Shown in pieces: positions 48,078 to 57,099 of a stretch of DNA of 64,000 nt (position 1 is the first letter of the stretch; each line of letters starts with the position of its first letter). The DNA is from Pectobacterium zantedeschiae (lineage in GTDB: Bacteria; Pseudomonadota; Gammaproteobacteria; Enterobacterales; Enterobacteriaceae). The stretch covers positions 1,973,229 to 2,037,228 of the forward strand of contig NZ_NWTM01000001.1 in the NCBI RefSeq assembly GCF_004137795.1. The letters run 5' to 3'. Under the pieces are notes generated by a model, which had not been told where the DNA came from, did no database searches, and saw only the letters and a list, made by a program, of their open reading frames with translations. A program made the translations under genes and the position numbers.

Positions 48078-49511
48078 CTAATACGCACCGTCTCTTTTTA
48101 AAACAACATTGATCGTCTTAAATAAGATAGCGATATCATTCCATAGTGACCAATTTTTTACATACCATGCATCAAAGTACACACGGGTATCATAATCAAC
48201 ATCATTTCTGCCGCTGACCTGCCATAGCCCGGTCATTCCTGGCTTTGCCATGAGATAATAGTCGACATCGCCGGCATAACGTTCCAGTTCTTGCTCAACA
48301 ATAGGACGAGGGCCAACCAAGCTCATTTCTCCTTTCAACACATTGAACAACTGAGGCAGCTCATCTAAGCTAGTCTTCCTAATGAAATGACCTACTTTGG
48401 TGATTCTGGGATCGTTTTTTAACTTAAAATCTTTTTCCCATTCGGCTCTGGCTTCGGGATCTTTATCGAGTAATTCCTGCAACACTTCCTGAGAGTTGAC
48501 GATCATTGAACGAAACTTCAAACATTTAAATTTTTTTGCATTACGCCCAACACGTTCATGCCCATATATGGCAGGGCCACCATCTTTAGAAATCAGGAAA
48601 GCTAAGAATAACAACAGGGGTGAAGCAACCAAAATAATAGAGATAGAACCCACAATATCAAATGTTCTTTTTACTATTCGTGACGTTCTTTTAGCCAGAT
48701 TGTTACTGACTCGCAGAATCATCACTTCGTGGCTAAAAATGAAGGACATTTCAGTTCCATACAAAGGAACGCCGCGCAACGTTGGAATGACAGAGACAGA
48801 ACGACATTTCTTTTTAGCTAGTGATTTTAACCAGTAATCTCTCAGATCATAATCTTCAGCATCAACAGCGACAATGAATTGCGTTTCTTCAGAACAGCAC
48901 TGTTCCCAAAGTTCATCTTCAGAAGAGAGAACGGGAATATTAAAAATTTTCTTATCGTCATTTTTCTTAGTTGAAAAAAACGCAACTATACTAAAACCCA
49001 GAATCTCTTCGCTTTGTAAAGCAGCATAGGCATCTCTGGCATTTTTACCGTTTCCAATAATGACCGTTTGCTTTTTCCAAAGATTCAGTTTGTCTAAAAC
49101 ACGTTTAGTTAACGAGCGCCCCAGAGGAACGAGCATAAGCGCGAAAAACCACGTTAGCACCCAAACATATCGGGAGAAATCCCATTTTGAAAACGCGACA
49201 AATGCCAAATCTAAGATGGAAAAAATGACTAACGTTCTTAAAACTTCCTTTAACTCAAACCAGAACGGCTTACGATAAGAGTAATGTCTCAATCTAACCC
49301 AAAACCAACTGACACAAATACCCGAAAGAACAACATGTGAAATAAATCTGGCAAAAAATTCATTTTTTGGAATAAAAGAATAAAGATCAAGACCAAAAAG
49401 CTCAATCAGAATAAAAGTAAGCATTAATGAAAAATTAAAAAAGAAAAAATCTGAAAAAGCTAATGAGAATTTTATTATATTTATTTTTCTAAAATTTAAA
49501 AATGAATGCAT
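48078..49511 (-). CDS. wbaP: Undecaprenyl-phosphate galactose-1-phosphate transferase
   Basis: Initiates repeat-unit assembly by moving Gal-1-P to undecaprenyl phosphate. The 477-residue protein has about four N-terminal membrane segments, a soluble loop domain (TVIIGNGKNARDAYAAL), then a membrane hairpin and the catalytic domain (KFRSMIVNSQEVL, RKTSLDELPQLFNVLKGEMSLVGPRP, GLWQVSGRNDVDYDTRVYFDAWYV). It matches Salmonella RfbP closely in layout and in the family segments I know, including WFWVRLRHYSYRKPFW. Start ATG 49511. It follows wzc after a terminator-like hairpin. Confidence 0.93.
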   Translation of the reverse strand: MHSFLNFRKINIIKFSLAFSDFFFFNFSLMLTFILIELFGLDLYSFIPKNEFFARFISHVVLSGICVSWFWVRLRHYSYRKPFWFELKEVLRTLVIFSILDLAFVAFSKWDFSRYVWVLTWFFALMLVPLGRSLTKRVLDKLNLWKKQTVIIGNGKNARDAYAALQSEEILGFSIVAFFSTKKNDDKKIFNIPVLSSEDELWEQCCSEETQFIVAVDAEDYDLRDYWLKSLAKKKCRSVSVIPTLRGVPLYGTEMSFIFSHEVMILRVSNNLAKRTSRIVKRTFDIVGSISIILVASPLLLFLAFLISKDGGPAIYGHERVGRNAKKFKCLKFRSMIVNSQEVLQELLDKDPEARAEWEKDFKLKNDPRITKVGHFIRKTSLDELPQLFNVLKGEMSLVGPRPIVEQELERYAGDVDYYLMAKPGMTGLWQVSGRNDVDYDTRVYFDAWYVKNWSLWNDIAILFKTINVVLKRDGAY

Positions 49512-49567
49512 GATTATTACACACCTTAGCAATTGCTAATATTTCATTAACTAATTTATTTAAAAAT

Positions 49568-49600
49568 AAAAAAACGCCTTAGCATTTATAATGCTTTAGG
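49568..49600 (-). terminator. Attenuator-like terminator between wzc and wbaP
   Basis: Read leftwards, CCTAAAGCATT (49590-49600) pairs with AATGCTAAGG (49577-49586), ending in CGUUUUUUA. It lies about 117 bp after the wzc stop, inside the operon. Group 1 capsule operons of E. coli have a stem-loop at the same place that cuts expression of downstream serotype genes; ops/RfaH would allow read-through. Confidence 0.8.
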
Positions 49601-49716
49601 TAACATTATTTTAGTAGATTTATTATATTCGATATAAGCATTGATAGTGGGAAGAGCAAGTAATCCTATAAGAGAACTACTTGCCATGGTAAGAAAGATA
49701 CACTTATTTAAGAAGA

Positions 49717-51885
49717 CTATTTATCTGATTTATATTCATATGAATAATAATCATAGTTGCCATAGCTATAGTAGCTAGCCGCACGTTTTACAATAGCATT
49801 CAGAATAACACCTTTAATCTCTGTACCATTCTGCTCAAAACGACGGATACTCACTTCAATTTCTTTCAGTGTATTCACCTCAAAACGAGCGACCAGAAGT
49901 GAAGTTCCAGCATGCCGACTAATCACAGCAGCATCAGTTACAGCAAGAATTGGAGGCGTATCCAGCAATACAATGTCATAGTTATTCGTCGCCCAATCGA
50001 CAAATTGTGAGAAACGACTATGCATTAACAATTCAGAAGGATTAGGTGGGATTTGTCCACGAGGGATAAAATCCATATTTTCTACAGCGGTTTTACGAAT
50101 GCTTTTCTCGGTCGTGATTTGCCCAGACAGTATATCGGAAAGCCCGTCTGTACCCTGGCATCCCATCAACTCATGAGCATAGCCTTTGCGCATATCACAG
50201 TCGACGATGAGTACTCGCTGCCCTGACTGAGCGATAACAGCTCCGAGGTTCGCACTGACAAACGTTTTACCTATCGCAGGACTGGCACCAGAGATCATAA
50301 GCACATTGTTTTTGGCTTCCATCATGGCGAAATGTAGGCTGGTGCGTAAACTTCTGATGGCTTCAATCGCGAGATCCGCGGGATTCCCAACGGCAAGTAA
50401 TTCTGTAGATCGAGTATTGCCTCTTTTACTTTTAACTAGTAGAGCTCTATCTTTCTTCTGTTGCCATTCAGATAATGGGACGCTGGCATAAACATTTATG
50501 CCCATATCTTCCAGTTGTTCAGGGCTTTCAAGTCCTTTATGTAACAAAGTCTTAAGTATCACAAATATTGCCGATATAAAAATCCCAGCAATCATCGTCA
50601 GTAGAACTATCACTGTTTTTCTTGGTTTTACAGGCTTAATACTAAGAGCAGCCGAGTCAATAACACGAACATTACCAACTGTACTCGCTTTATTAATGTT
50701 TAGTTCCTGTTGTTTATTTAGCAACTGCATATAAACTTCTTGCCCAACATTCACATCGCGCGTTAATCGTAATATTTCCTGTTGAGTTTTAGGCATAGCA
50801 CCTACACGCTTATTGATTTTCTCACGTTCTTCTTCAAGTGTTTTTCGTTTTTCCATTAGCGCACGGTAAGCCGGATGTTCTTTGGTATACAGTTTTGATA
50901 TTTCTGCTTCTTTAAATGTCAATTCATTAAGTTGAGATTCAACTGCGACCATCGTTTCCAATACCGATTTTGCTTCCAGAGTAAGGTCAACAGATTCATT
51001 TTTTTGTCGATAACTATTCAGTTTATTATCGGCTTCATCAAGCGTTAAACGTACATTAGGGAGTTGCTCCTTAAGAAATTCTAAGCTTTTTCCTGCTTCT
51101 TCAGATTTACGCTCAACATTTTGCTGCAGGTAATTTTGGCTGATGCTATTTAATATTTTATTAGTTAAATCAGGATCTTCCCCCTGATAACCTAATGCCA
51201 ACACACCTGTATCTTTACCTTTATCAGCTACAATCAAATCTTCTAAAACGTTATTAATTGCAGTAATTTCATTTAATTTTTTAACACGAAAAACAGTGCC
51301 ATTTGCAGCCTGAATATCACTCACTAATATGGATACACCATTTTTATTTGTTAGCTGCCCTACCTTTCCTTCAATTTTTATTGCATCACTAATATCGACT
51401 TCATAAGTATTAGCATCAATAACACGTAAATCAAACCATTCATCTTTCCATGATGCAGGAACATCAAGTCGAGACACTGCAATTCCCTCAGGCTTATACT
51501 CCATCAAACGAGAGAATCCTTTGCCAAAAAGCGGAAAGTATTTTTTTTGGACAACGACATCCAAAGATAAATCACTGACCGTCTTCCCCACCACCATGCG
51601 GGATTTTATCAACTCTACTTCAGCCGCAGATTCAGGTTTAGCATCGGGTAAAACATTGGATATATCTTTTAATAATGAATTACCCGTATTTTTTTCGACT
51701 TGAATTAAAGCATCAGATTTATAAATTGGAGTAGCAAACGTAGCATAAAGGATACCAATAATAGTAAAAATTGCAGTAACACCAATAATTAACCAACGAT
51801 GATCCAGCAATGTTCCTAATAAACGCCCTAAATCAATTTCATCCGAATTCGTTTCAGATGTTTTTACTGAAATTTTCTCTGCCAT
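49717..51885 (-). CDS. wzc: Wzc tyrosine autokinase / polysaccharide copolymerase
   Basis: A 722-residue inner-membrane protein controlling chain length and export with Wza. Two membrane segments (about 32-50 and 425-445) flank a periplasmic, partly coiled-coil region (EEAGKSLEFLKEQLPNVRLTLDEA). The C-terminal BY-kinase has Walker A GASPAIGKTF, Walker A' VLIVDCDMRKG and Walker B IVLLDTPP. The tail YYSYGNYDYYSYEYKSDK carries eight tyrosines as autophosphorylation sites. It follows wzb by 16 bp. Confidence 0.95.
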   Translation of the reverse strand: MAEKISVKTSETNSDEIDLGRLLGTLLDHRWLIIGVTAIFTIIGILYATFATPIYKSDALIQVEKNTGNSLLKDISNVLPDAKPESAAEVELIKSRMVVGKTVSDLSLDVVVQKKYFPLFGKGFSRLMEYKPEGIAVSRLDVPASWKDEWFDLRVIDANTYEVDISDAIKIEGKVGQLTNKNGVSILVSDIQAANGTVFRVKKLNEITAINNVLEDLIVADKGKDTGVLALGYQGEDPDLTNKILNSISQNYLQQNVERKSEEAGKSLEFLKEQLPNVRLTLDEADNKLNSYRQKNESVDLTLEAKSVLETMVAVESQLNELTFKEAEISKLYTKEHPAYRALMEKRKTLEEEREKINKRVGAMPKTQQEILRLTRDVNVGQEVYMQLLNKQQELNINKASTVGNVRVIDSAALSIKPVKPRKTVIVLLTMIAGIFISAIFVILKTLLHKGLESPEQLEDMGINVYASVPLSEWQQKKDRALLVKSKRGNTRSTELLAVGNPADLAIEAIRSLRTSLHFAMMEAKNNVLMISGASPAIGKTFVSANLGAVIAQSGQRVLIVDCDMRKGYAHELMGCQGTDGLSDILSGQITTEKSIRKTAVENMDFIPRGQIPPNPSELLMHSRFSQFVDWATNNYDIVLLDTPPILAVTDAAVISRHAGTSLLVARFEVNTLKEIEVSIRRFEQNGTEIKGVILNAIVKRAASYYSYGNYDYYSYEYKSDK

Positions 51886-51901
51886 GGGTTTCCCTGACTT
51901 G

Positions 51902-52336
51902 TTAACGGCTTAATACCTGTACCCATTTCTGGGCGGACTGCTCAAGTTGCAAGTAGACGAATTCAAATGCTTCACGACTTTTACGATATGGATCGGCAAT
52001 CTCTTGCTGATTGACCCAACGGCCAAATAACATTGTCTTACCTCGGACCTCTGGCGCGATACGGCACACTCCATCAATGTGCCCTTTTTCCATAACCAAA
52101 ATAAGATCATATTGCCGACATAGCTCTGAAGTCAGTTGTTGTGCTTCATGACCATCAAGAGAAAGATTATGCTGGTTCGCAACATCTGCTGCGGTCACAT
52201 CTGCGGGTTTTCCGACTAACGCACCTAATCCAGCGGATGAAATTTTTTTAGCAGGAAATGCCTTTTTTAATAGTCGTTCCCCCGTAGGAGAACGGCAAAT
52301 GTTACCTACACAAACAACTAATATAGAATCAAACAT
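51902..52336 (-). CDS. wzb: Wzb low-molecular-weight protein-tyrosine phosphatase
   Basis: Dephosphorylates Wzc. The 144-residue protein has the P-loop C9-x5-R15 in CVGNICRSPTGE and the catalytic aspartate in IADPYRKS near residue 115. Cytoplasmic. It lies between wza (8-bp gap) and wzc, as in colanic acid and group 1 capsule operons. Confidence 0.96.
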   Translation of the reverse strand: MFDSILVVCVGNICRSPTGERLLKKAFPAKKISSAGLGALVGKPADVTAADVANQHNLSLDGHEAQQLTSELCRQYDLILVMEKGHIDGVCRIAPEVRGKTMLFGRWVNQQEIADPYRKSREAFEFVYLQLEQSAQKWVQVLSR

Positions 52337-52344
52337 AGTTATCT

Positions 52345-53481
52345 CTATGGCCAGGTGCGAACTCGCAGGCTCCCCTCACTCAAATCGTTAAACGCAGAAA
52401 TCGTCGGTGCAAGTTGTGAAATCAAACGGTTCCAACGAACGATTGGTGCTGAAGTCACATAAACCACATCATAAGGTTGCAGTTGGAATTCCGCGCCCAT
52501 AACAAGCGAAGTTGCGTCGGCGACATTAAGCTGATAAATATCAGCCAGCTTCGGCCCCTGTGTTCCTCTCAGTGGGCGAATGACAAAGACACCAGTCGCA
52601 TCAGCCAACGTTTGATCCATACCTTCGGCGTTACCTAAAGCTTCCGTCAACGTCATGCCGCTGCGGTCCATTTTAAGTGTACTTTGCTTTTTGACTTCGC
52701 CCATTACGAACACTTTCAGGTCGTCATTACGCGGTATATAGAGGATATCGCCAGGATAAAGGAGATGGTTTTGAGACAGGTCGCCATTTTGCATCAGCGC
52801 CTGAAGAGAAATACGTTTTTCCTGACCGTTATGAGTAAGAACTATGTTACGCCAATCAGCATTCTCCGTCAGTCCGCCAGCACTGTTGATAGCATCTAAA
52901 ACAGTGAGAGGCACATTCGTGATAGGTTGCTGCCCTGATTTATCAACTTCACCGGTTACATACGCTTTTTGCGAACGAAACGCGGCAATGCTGACATCAA
53001 CCTGCGGAGATTCAATATATGTTGCTAAACGGCCCATGACCTCATCACGAACCTCCGTCACCGTTTTACCTGCAACTTTAACCTTACCAATGTACGGATA
53101 AAAGATTGTACCGTCGGAATGTACCCAGTTACCGGTATCAGCAGCGGTACGGTATGTACCAGCAGGCGTGGTCAATTCAGGGTGGTCCCATACAGTCACC
53201 ATGATGACATCGCCAATGCCGATGCGATATTCATACTGCTGTAGTTCGCTTTCCAATGCAGGATTAGTCTGTGCGATTAATGGTTTGACGCGCATTTTAT
53301 CGACTAAATAAGGCGTAAGAGGATAAACATTCACCAGTTTATCAATATTGAAATCAGCGTCTTGCTGCTCGATAACCTCTTTACCACTCGTCGAAAGATG
53401 ACTTCCGGGAATTATGGTACAGCCGCTAAGAAAGGCTATAGACACAACTAACGGTGCCAATTTTAACTTGTGCTTTATCAT
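52345..53481 (-). CDS. wza: Wza outer-membrane polysaccharide export lipoprotein
   Basis: Forms the octameric outer-membrane channel for the polymer. The 378-residue protein has a lipobox FLSGC with lipidated C21, the poly-export domain ([43 protein letters not shown]) and two SLBB domains ([30 protein letters not shown]). The C-terminal helix ending SLRVRTWP fits the membrane-spanning barrel. Length is as in E. coli (379). 123 bp after wecA. Confidence 0.96.
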   Translation of the reverse strand: MIKHKLKLAPLVVSIAFLSGCTIIPGSHLSTSGKEVIEQQDADFNIDKLVNVYPLTPYLVDKMRVKPLIAQTNPALESELQQYEYRIGIGDVIMVTVWDHPELTTPAGTYRTAADTGNWVHSDGTIFYPYIGKVKVAGKTVTEVRDEVMGRLATYIESPQVDVSIAAFRSQKAYVTGEVDKSGQQPITNVPLTVLDAINSAGGLTENADWRNIVLTHNGQEKRISLQALMQNGDLSQNHLLYPGDILYIPRNDDLKVFVMGEVKKQSTLKMDRSGMTLTEALGNAEGMDQTLADATGVFVIRPLRGTQGPKLADIYQLNVADATSLVMGAEFQLQPYDVVYVTSAPIVRWNRLISQLAPTISAFNDLSEGSLRVRTWP

Positions 53482-53604
53482 CCTGTTATTCCATCACTCT
53501 TAATTCAAAATTGCACAAATCCCTACAAAATATCAAATGATTATAGAGAATATTTATTCAACTGAACCTGCAGTCTAGCGTATAAAAAGTCTGTAATTTG
53601 TCGC

Positions 53605-54690
53605 TTAGCGGCGCTGCACGATACGGTTTGGCAGCTTAGCCACCAGCCTGCTCGAATGCGTTCGCCGCCTCAACTGCACTACTTTTCCTATACGCGGCAT
53701 AAAATAGAAATAAGCAATAAACGTTAAAAAAAACAGGCCCAACATCATGGACTGGCTCACGTTATTACGATCGCTGATGATACCTATGGCAGCCAGCAAC
53801 AATGCCGCAAACGTAATTATCATCAACGACTGCCGCGAGGTTAGTCCTGAGGACATCAAAATGTGGTGAAGATGGCCCCTATCAGCTTTAAACGGACTAT
53901 CGCCTCTCAAAAACCGCCGCAGCATGATGGCAATCATGTCCATCAATGGGAGTGCAATTAACCAAAGTGCCGTCACTGGATGCATAACTGCAGTCTCTCC
54001 CTGAGACGCAAGAACCAGTAACCAAAGTACGGTAAATCCTATAACGGTGCTACCCGCATCCCCCATAAAAACTTTAAATTTTTTTCCCAACGGAATGCCA
54101 AGATTAAGAAAAAGATAAGGTAGCGTAGCCACCATCATACATAGGCTCCAGAGTCCTAGCTGACGTTCGCCTCCAGAATAGAACAAGAAAAATAGCGAAC
54201 AAAAAGCGATACAGGAAAGCGAACCCAGTAAACCATCAATTCCATCGACCATATTAAAGGCGTTGATAGCACCACATACGGCAAACAGCGTAATAACGTA
54301 TCCGAATCCCCCTAAAAGAAGCTCATGCCCAAATAACACACTCCCCAATGATGAAAGGTATAAACCGGAGTACATCATTAAACAGCCCACTATCATTTGA
54401 ACCGCGAATCGTGGCAGAACAGGAAGGTCAAACCGGTCATCAATGACACCGATAACCAAGAGCAATGTGACGCAAAGCATGTATAGAGGGAAATCAGGAA
54501 GCCAATCAGAATGAAACATAAACAAAGTGCAGAGAGCGAGGTAAATCGACAAGCCCCCGACAAGAGGAATATTTCCGCGGTGCTTTTTCCGGGCACACGG
54601 TTTATCCACCAATCCGATGATGGTTGCTACTTTTCTAGCCAAAAACAGCGCGACGAATGCGCTTAAAAATACAGCGATGAAATCTTGCAT
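53605..54690 (-). CDS. WecA-like undecaprenyl-phosphate N-acetylhexosamine-1-phosphate transferase
   Basis: A 361-residue PNPT-family membrane enzyme with about eleven hydrophobic segments. Motifs present: KKHRGNIPLVGGLSIY, the aspartates in GVIDDRFDLP, NAFNMVDGIDGLLG, FMGDAGSTVIG and the loop RGHLHHILMSSG. It transfers GlcNAc-1-P (or a related sugar phosphate) to undecaprenyl phosphate. It is the first gene of the polysaccharide operon, 35 bp after the JUMPstart, even though WbaP is in the same operon. The genome's wecA proper is expected in the ECA cluster, so I leave the symbol blank. Confidence 0.9.
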   Translation of the reverse strand: MQDFIAVFLSAFVALFLARKVATIIGLVDKPCARKKHRGNIPLVGGLSIYLALCTLFMFHSDWLPDFPLYMLCVTLLLVIGVIDDRFDLPVLPRFAVQMIVGCLMMYSGLYLSSLGSVLFGHELLLGGFGYVITLFAVCGAINAFNMVDGIDGLLGSLSCIAFCSLFFLFYSGGERQLGLWSLCMMVATLPYLFLNLGIPLGKKFKVFMGDAGSTVIGFTVLWLLVLASQGETAVMHPVTALWLIALPLMDMIAIMLRRFLRGDSPFKADRGHLHHILMSSGLTSRQSLMIITFAALLLAAIGIISDRNNVSQSMMLGLFFLTFIAYFYFMPRIGKVVQLRRRTHSSRLVAKLPNRIVQRR

Positions 54691-54725
54691 TTTTGCACCA
54701 TCATCAACCGTTAAATGTTCTGCAT

Positions 54726-54767
54726 CAGGAACGCTACCGCCCTTGGCTCATAGCTACCAATGCACTG
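54726..54767 (-). promoter_or_regulatory. JUMPstart sequence with ops element (RfaH recruitment)
   Basis: Read leftwards, CAGTGCATTGGTAGCTATGA is followed by GCCAAGGGCGGTAGCGTTCCTG, a near-perfect JUMPstart. The ops core GGCGGTAGCGTTCC is at 54728-54741. It lies in the 5' leader of the wecA-wza operon, 36 bp before its first gene. ops pauses RNA polymerase and loads the antiterminator RfaH, which long polysaccharide operons need. Confidence 0.95.
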
Positions 54768-55431
54768 TTAAATCATGTATGAAGCTCATTTACTGGATTA
54801 AAGATTAAAACCCATAAAACGTCCGCTGCGTATCAGCCTTTTCTTATTAGCAAACTCATAGACACCACTAACCACTTGTTAATAATCATTATTTTTCTTT
54901 ATACAACTACACTATCACCGCAGAGACTTATTTTTCATCCCAATAGTATTGATGACGAAGTAAAGAGTACAAGGGTAAGATGTTCCTGAACGTTCTTTTC
55001 AGAATAAGACTACGCACTCACTTTCCCTAATGCACTGCCGGCCTAAAAGGCCACCTTACAGGAAGCGGTCGGATGCGAATAAAAAATCATAGCAAAAATC
55101 AGAGCCTCCCTGTCGTGAAAATCCTGTTAAATCGGCACGCTATTCTATGCGTTGTCTGCCGACACTATCAAACACTAACGCGCCCCATCCCGCTCATAAT
55201 TCTGAAAATCTTGCCTATCGATGCTTTTTCACACTGTTTTCCGCAATTCACCACGCAGCATTGAAAAATGGCTAATTGCCCCATAAAAGCAAGATGAAAT
55301 GCGAGTAAACAAGCTATCTACTGGTTTGTTGGCCTCGTAAAAATAAAGAATATCCCTGCAAATTCTGGTTCATCTGTGCGTGCCCTGATACGCTATCGGG
55401 GTTATGTTCATTTAAAGGTGAAAAAATAGAT
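54768..55431. promoter_or_regulatory. Divergent regulatory region of the polysaccharide operon and yegH, with weak RcsAB-like site
   Basis: About 660 bp without a gene. TAAGATGTTCCTGA at 54976-54989 matches 10 of 14 positions of the E. coli wza-type RcsAB box (TAAGATTATTCTCA), a weak candidate. GGCCT-AAA-AGGCC near 55041-55053 is a short dyad. The main promoter of the leftward operon must lie in 54768-55000, and that of yegH near 55300-55420; I could not fix either. The long upstream leader is usual for such operons. Confidence 0.4.
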
Positions 55432-57018
55432 ATGGAGTGGATCGCTGATCCAACGATATGGGCCGGGTTGGCCACGCTGGTTGTTCTGGAACTCGTTCTG
55501 GGCATTGATAATCTTATCTTCATCGCCATTCTGGCTGAGAAATTACCAAAAGAACAACGCGACAAAGCCAGAGTCGTCGGTCTGTTGCTTGCCCTGGTTA
55601 TGCGTCTGGGTCTGCTGGCGTCCATTTCCTGGCTGGTGTCTTTGACGACCCCCCTTTTCACGTTCCTTGGGCATACATTCAGCGCGCGAGACGTCATCAT
55701 GCTGGTTGGCGGGCTATTTCTACTTTTTAAAGCCACAATGGAGCTCAACGAACGTCTCGAAGGAAAAGATGAGGAGCAGCAAGCCCAGCGTAAAGGCGCA
55801 CGATTCTGGCCAGTCGTCGCACAAATCGTGGTGCTGGATGCCATATTCTCACTGGATTCCGTGATTACCGCAGTGGGCATGACCGATCATCTGCTGGTCA
55901 TGATGTCTGCCGTGACTATCGCCATCTTCCTGATGTTACTGGCAAGTAAGCCACTTACCCGTTTTGTCGCCGAACACCCAACCATCGTTATTCTGTGTCT
56001 CAGCTTCCTGTTGATGATTGGTTTCAGTCTGGTAGCAGACGCGTTTGGTTATCACATCCCCAAAGGCTATCTCTACGCTGCGATAGGTTTCTCGGTGATG
56101 ATCGAGATGTTAAACCAGGTTTCCCTGTTTAATCGCCGACGCTTTCTTTCTTCTACGGTTCCGCTACGCCAGCGTACCGCAGAAGTTGTTTTACGTATTT
56201 TGCGAGGCAATCATGAAGAAGCCGAGCTCGACAATCAAACCTCGTCGATGATCGCAGACAATACCCGGGCAGGCCGCGAAGTTTTCAATATTCAGGAACG
56301 CCGGATGATAAAGCGGGTACTGGGGCTGGCACAGCGAACCATCAGCAGCATTATGACGTCGCGGCATGATATCGAATCGGTTGAGTTGGATATCACACAG
56401 GATGCGCTCGCTAAACTATTGACGACCAACCAGCACTCCCGACTCGTGGTCACCGACAGCAATACCTCCGATGAACCGCTAGGCATCGTACATGTTGCTG
56501 ATTTGCTGCAACAACAGCTAAACCGCGAACCGTTTAACCCACGTATTTTGATTCGTCAGCCGCTGGTCTTTCCTGAACAACTTTCGCTTTTACAGGCGTT
56601 AGAACAGTTTAGAGAAGGAAGAACGCATTTTGCGTTTGTCGTTGATGAGTTTGGTTCGATGGAAGGGATTGTCACATTAAGCGACGTGATGGAGACCATC
56701 GCAGGCAACCTGCCACGCGAAGGCGAAGATCGCGATGCACGCCACAGTATTCAGCAGAATAACGACGGCAGTTGGACCGTAAACGGCTATATCCCGCTGG
56801 AAGATCTGACGATGTATGTTCCGCTGACGCTGGATGAAAAACGTGAATACTACACGCTGGCAGGGCTGCTGATGGAGCACGCACAGCGTGTTCCGCAAGT
56901 CGGTGATACATTATCAATCGATAACTATCAGTTCACTATCCTTGCGGTGGAAAGTCATCGTATCATGGAAGTCCGTATCACGCCGAACGACGAGCCACAG
57001 ACTGATTTTGAAGTGTGA
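55432..57018 (+). CDS. yegH: YegH-like TerC/CBS/CorC-domain membrane protein
   Basis: A 528-residue inner-membrane protein. Residues 1 to about 220 are a TerC-family domain with about seven segments ([24 protein letters not shown] is diagnostic; [19 protein letters not shown] is its repeat). CBS domains lie around 300-420 ([34 protein letters not shown]), and a CorC/HlyC transporter-associated domain closes the protein. Length equals E. coli YegH (527), which sits in the same place beside wza. Function is unknown; metal-ion handling is suggested by the domains. AAGGTG precedes the ATG. Confidence 0.93.
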   Translation: MEWIADPTIWAGLATLVVLELVLGIDNLIFIAILAEKLPKEQRDKARVVGLLLALVMRLGLLASISWLVSLTTPLFTFLGHTFSARDVIMLVGGLFLLFKATMELNERLEGKDEEQQAQRKGARFWPVVAQIVVLDAIFSLDSVITAVGMTDHLLVMMSAVTIAIFLMLLASKPLTRFVAEHPTIVILCLSFLLMIGFSLVADAFGYHIPKGYLYAAIGFSVMIEMLNQVSLFNRRRFLSSTVPLRQRTAEVVLRILRGNHEEAELDNQTSSMIADNTRAGREVFNIQERRMIKRVLGLAQRTISSIMTSRHDIESVELDITQDALAKLLTTNQHSRLVVTDSNTSDEPLGIVHVADLLQQQLNREPFNPRILIRQPLVFPEQLSLLQALEQFREGRTHFAFVVDEFGSMEGIVTLSDVMETIAGNLPREGEDRDARHSIQQNNDGSWTVNGYIPLEDLTMYVPLTLDEKREYYTLAGLLMEHAQRVPQVGDTLSIDNYQFTILAVESHRIMEVRITPNDEPQTDFEV

Positions 57019-57057
57019 TGATGCCGATGTAGCACAACAGACAACATAGTCGTACTT

Positions 57058-57086
57058 ACAGCCCCTTCCAGAACGGTAGGGACTGT
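57058..57086. terminator. Probable terminator between convergent yegH and dcuC
   Basis: ACAG-C-CCCT (57058-57066) and AGGG-A-CTGT (57078-57086) pair with one mismatch, followed on the plus strand by TTTGCT. The U-run is short, so strength is uncertain. Confidence 0.45.
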
Positions 57087-57099
57087 TTGCTAGGTATTA

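Noticed and set aside
55314-55880. Leftward frame of 188 codons over the yegH start
   Set aside because: Ser/Arg/Thr-rich antisense of the conserved TerC domain; not a plausible gene.
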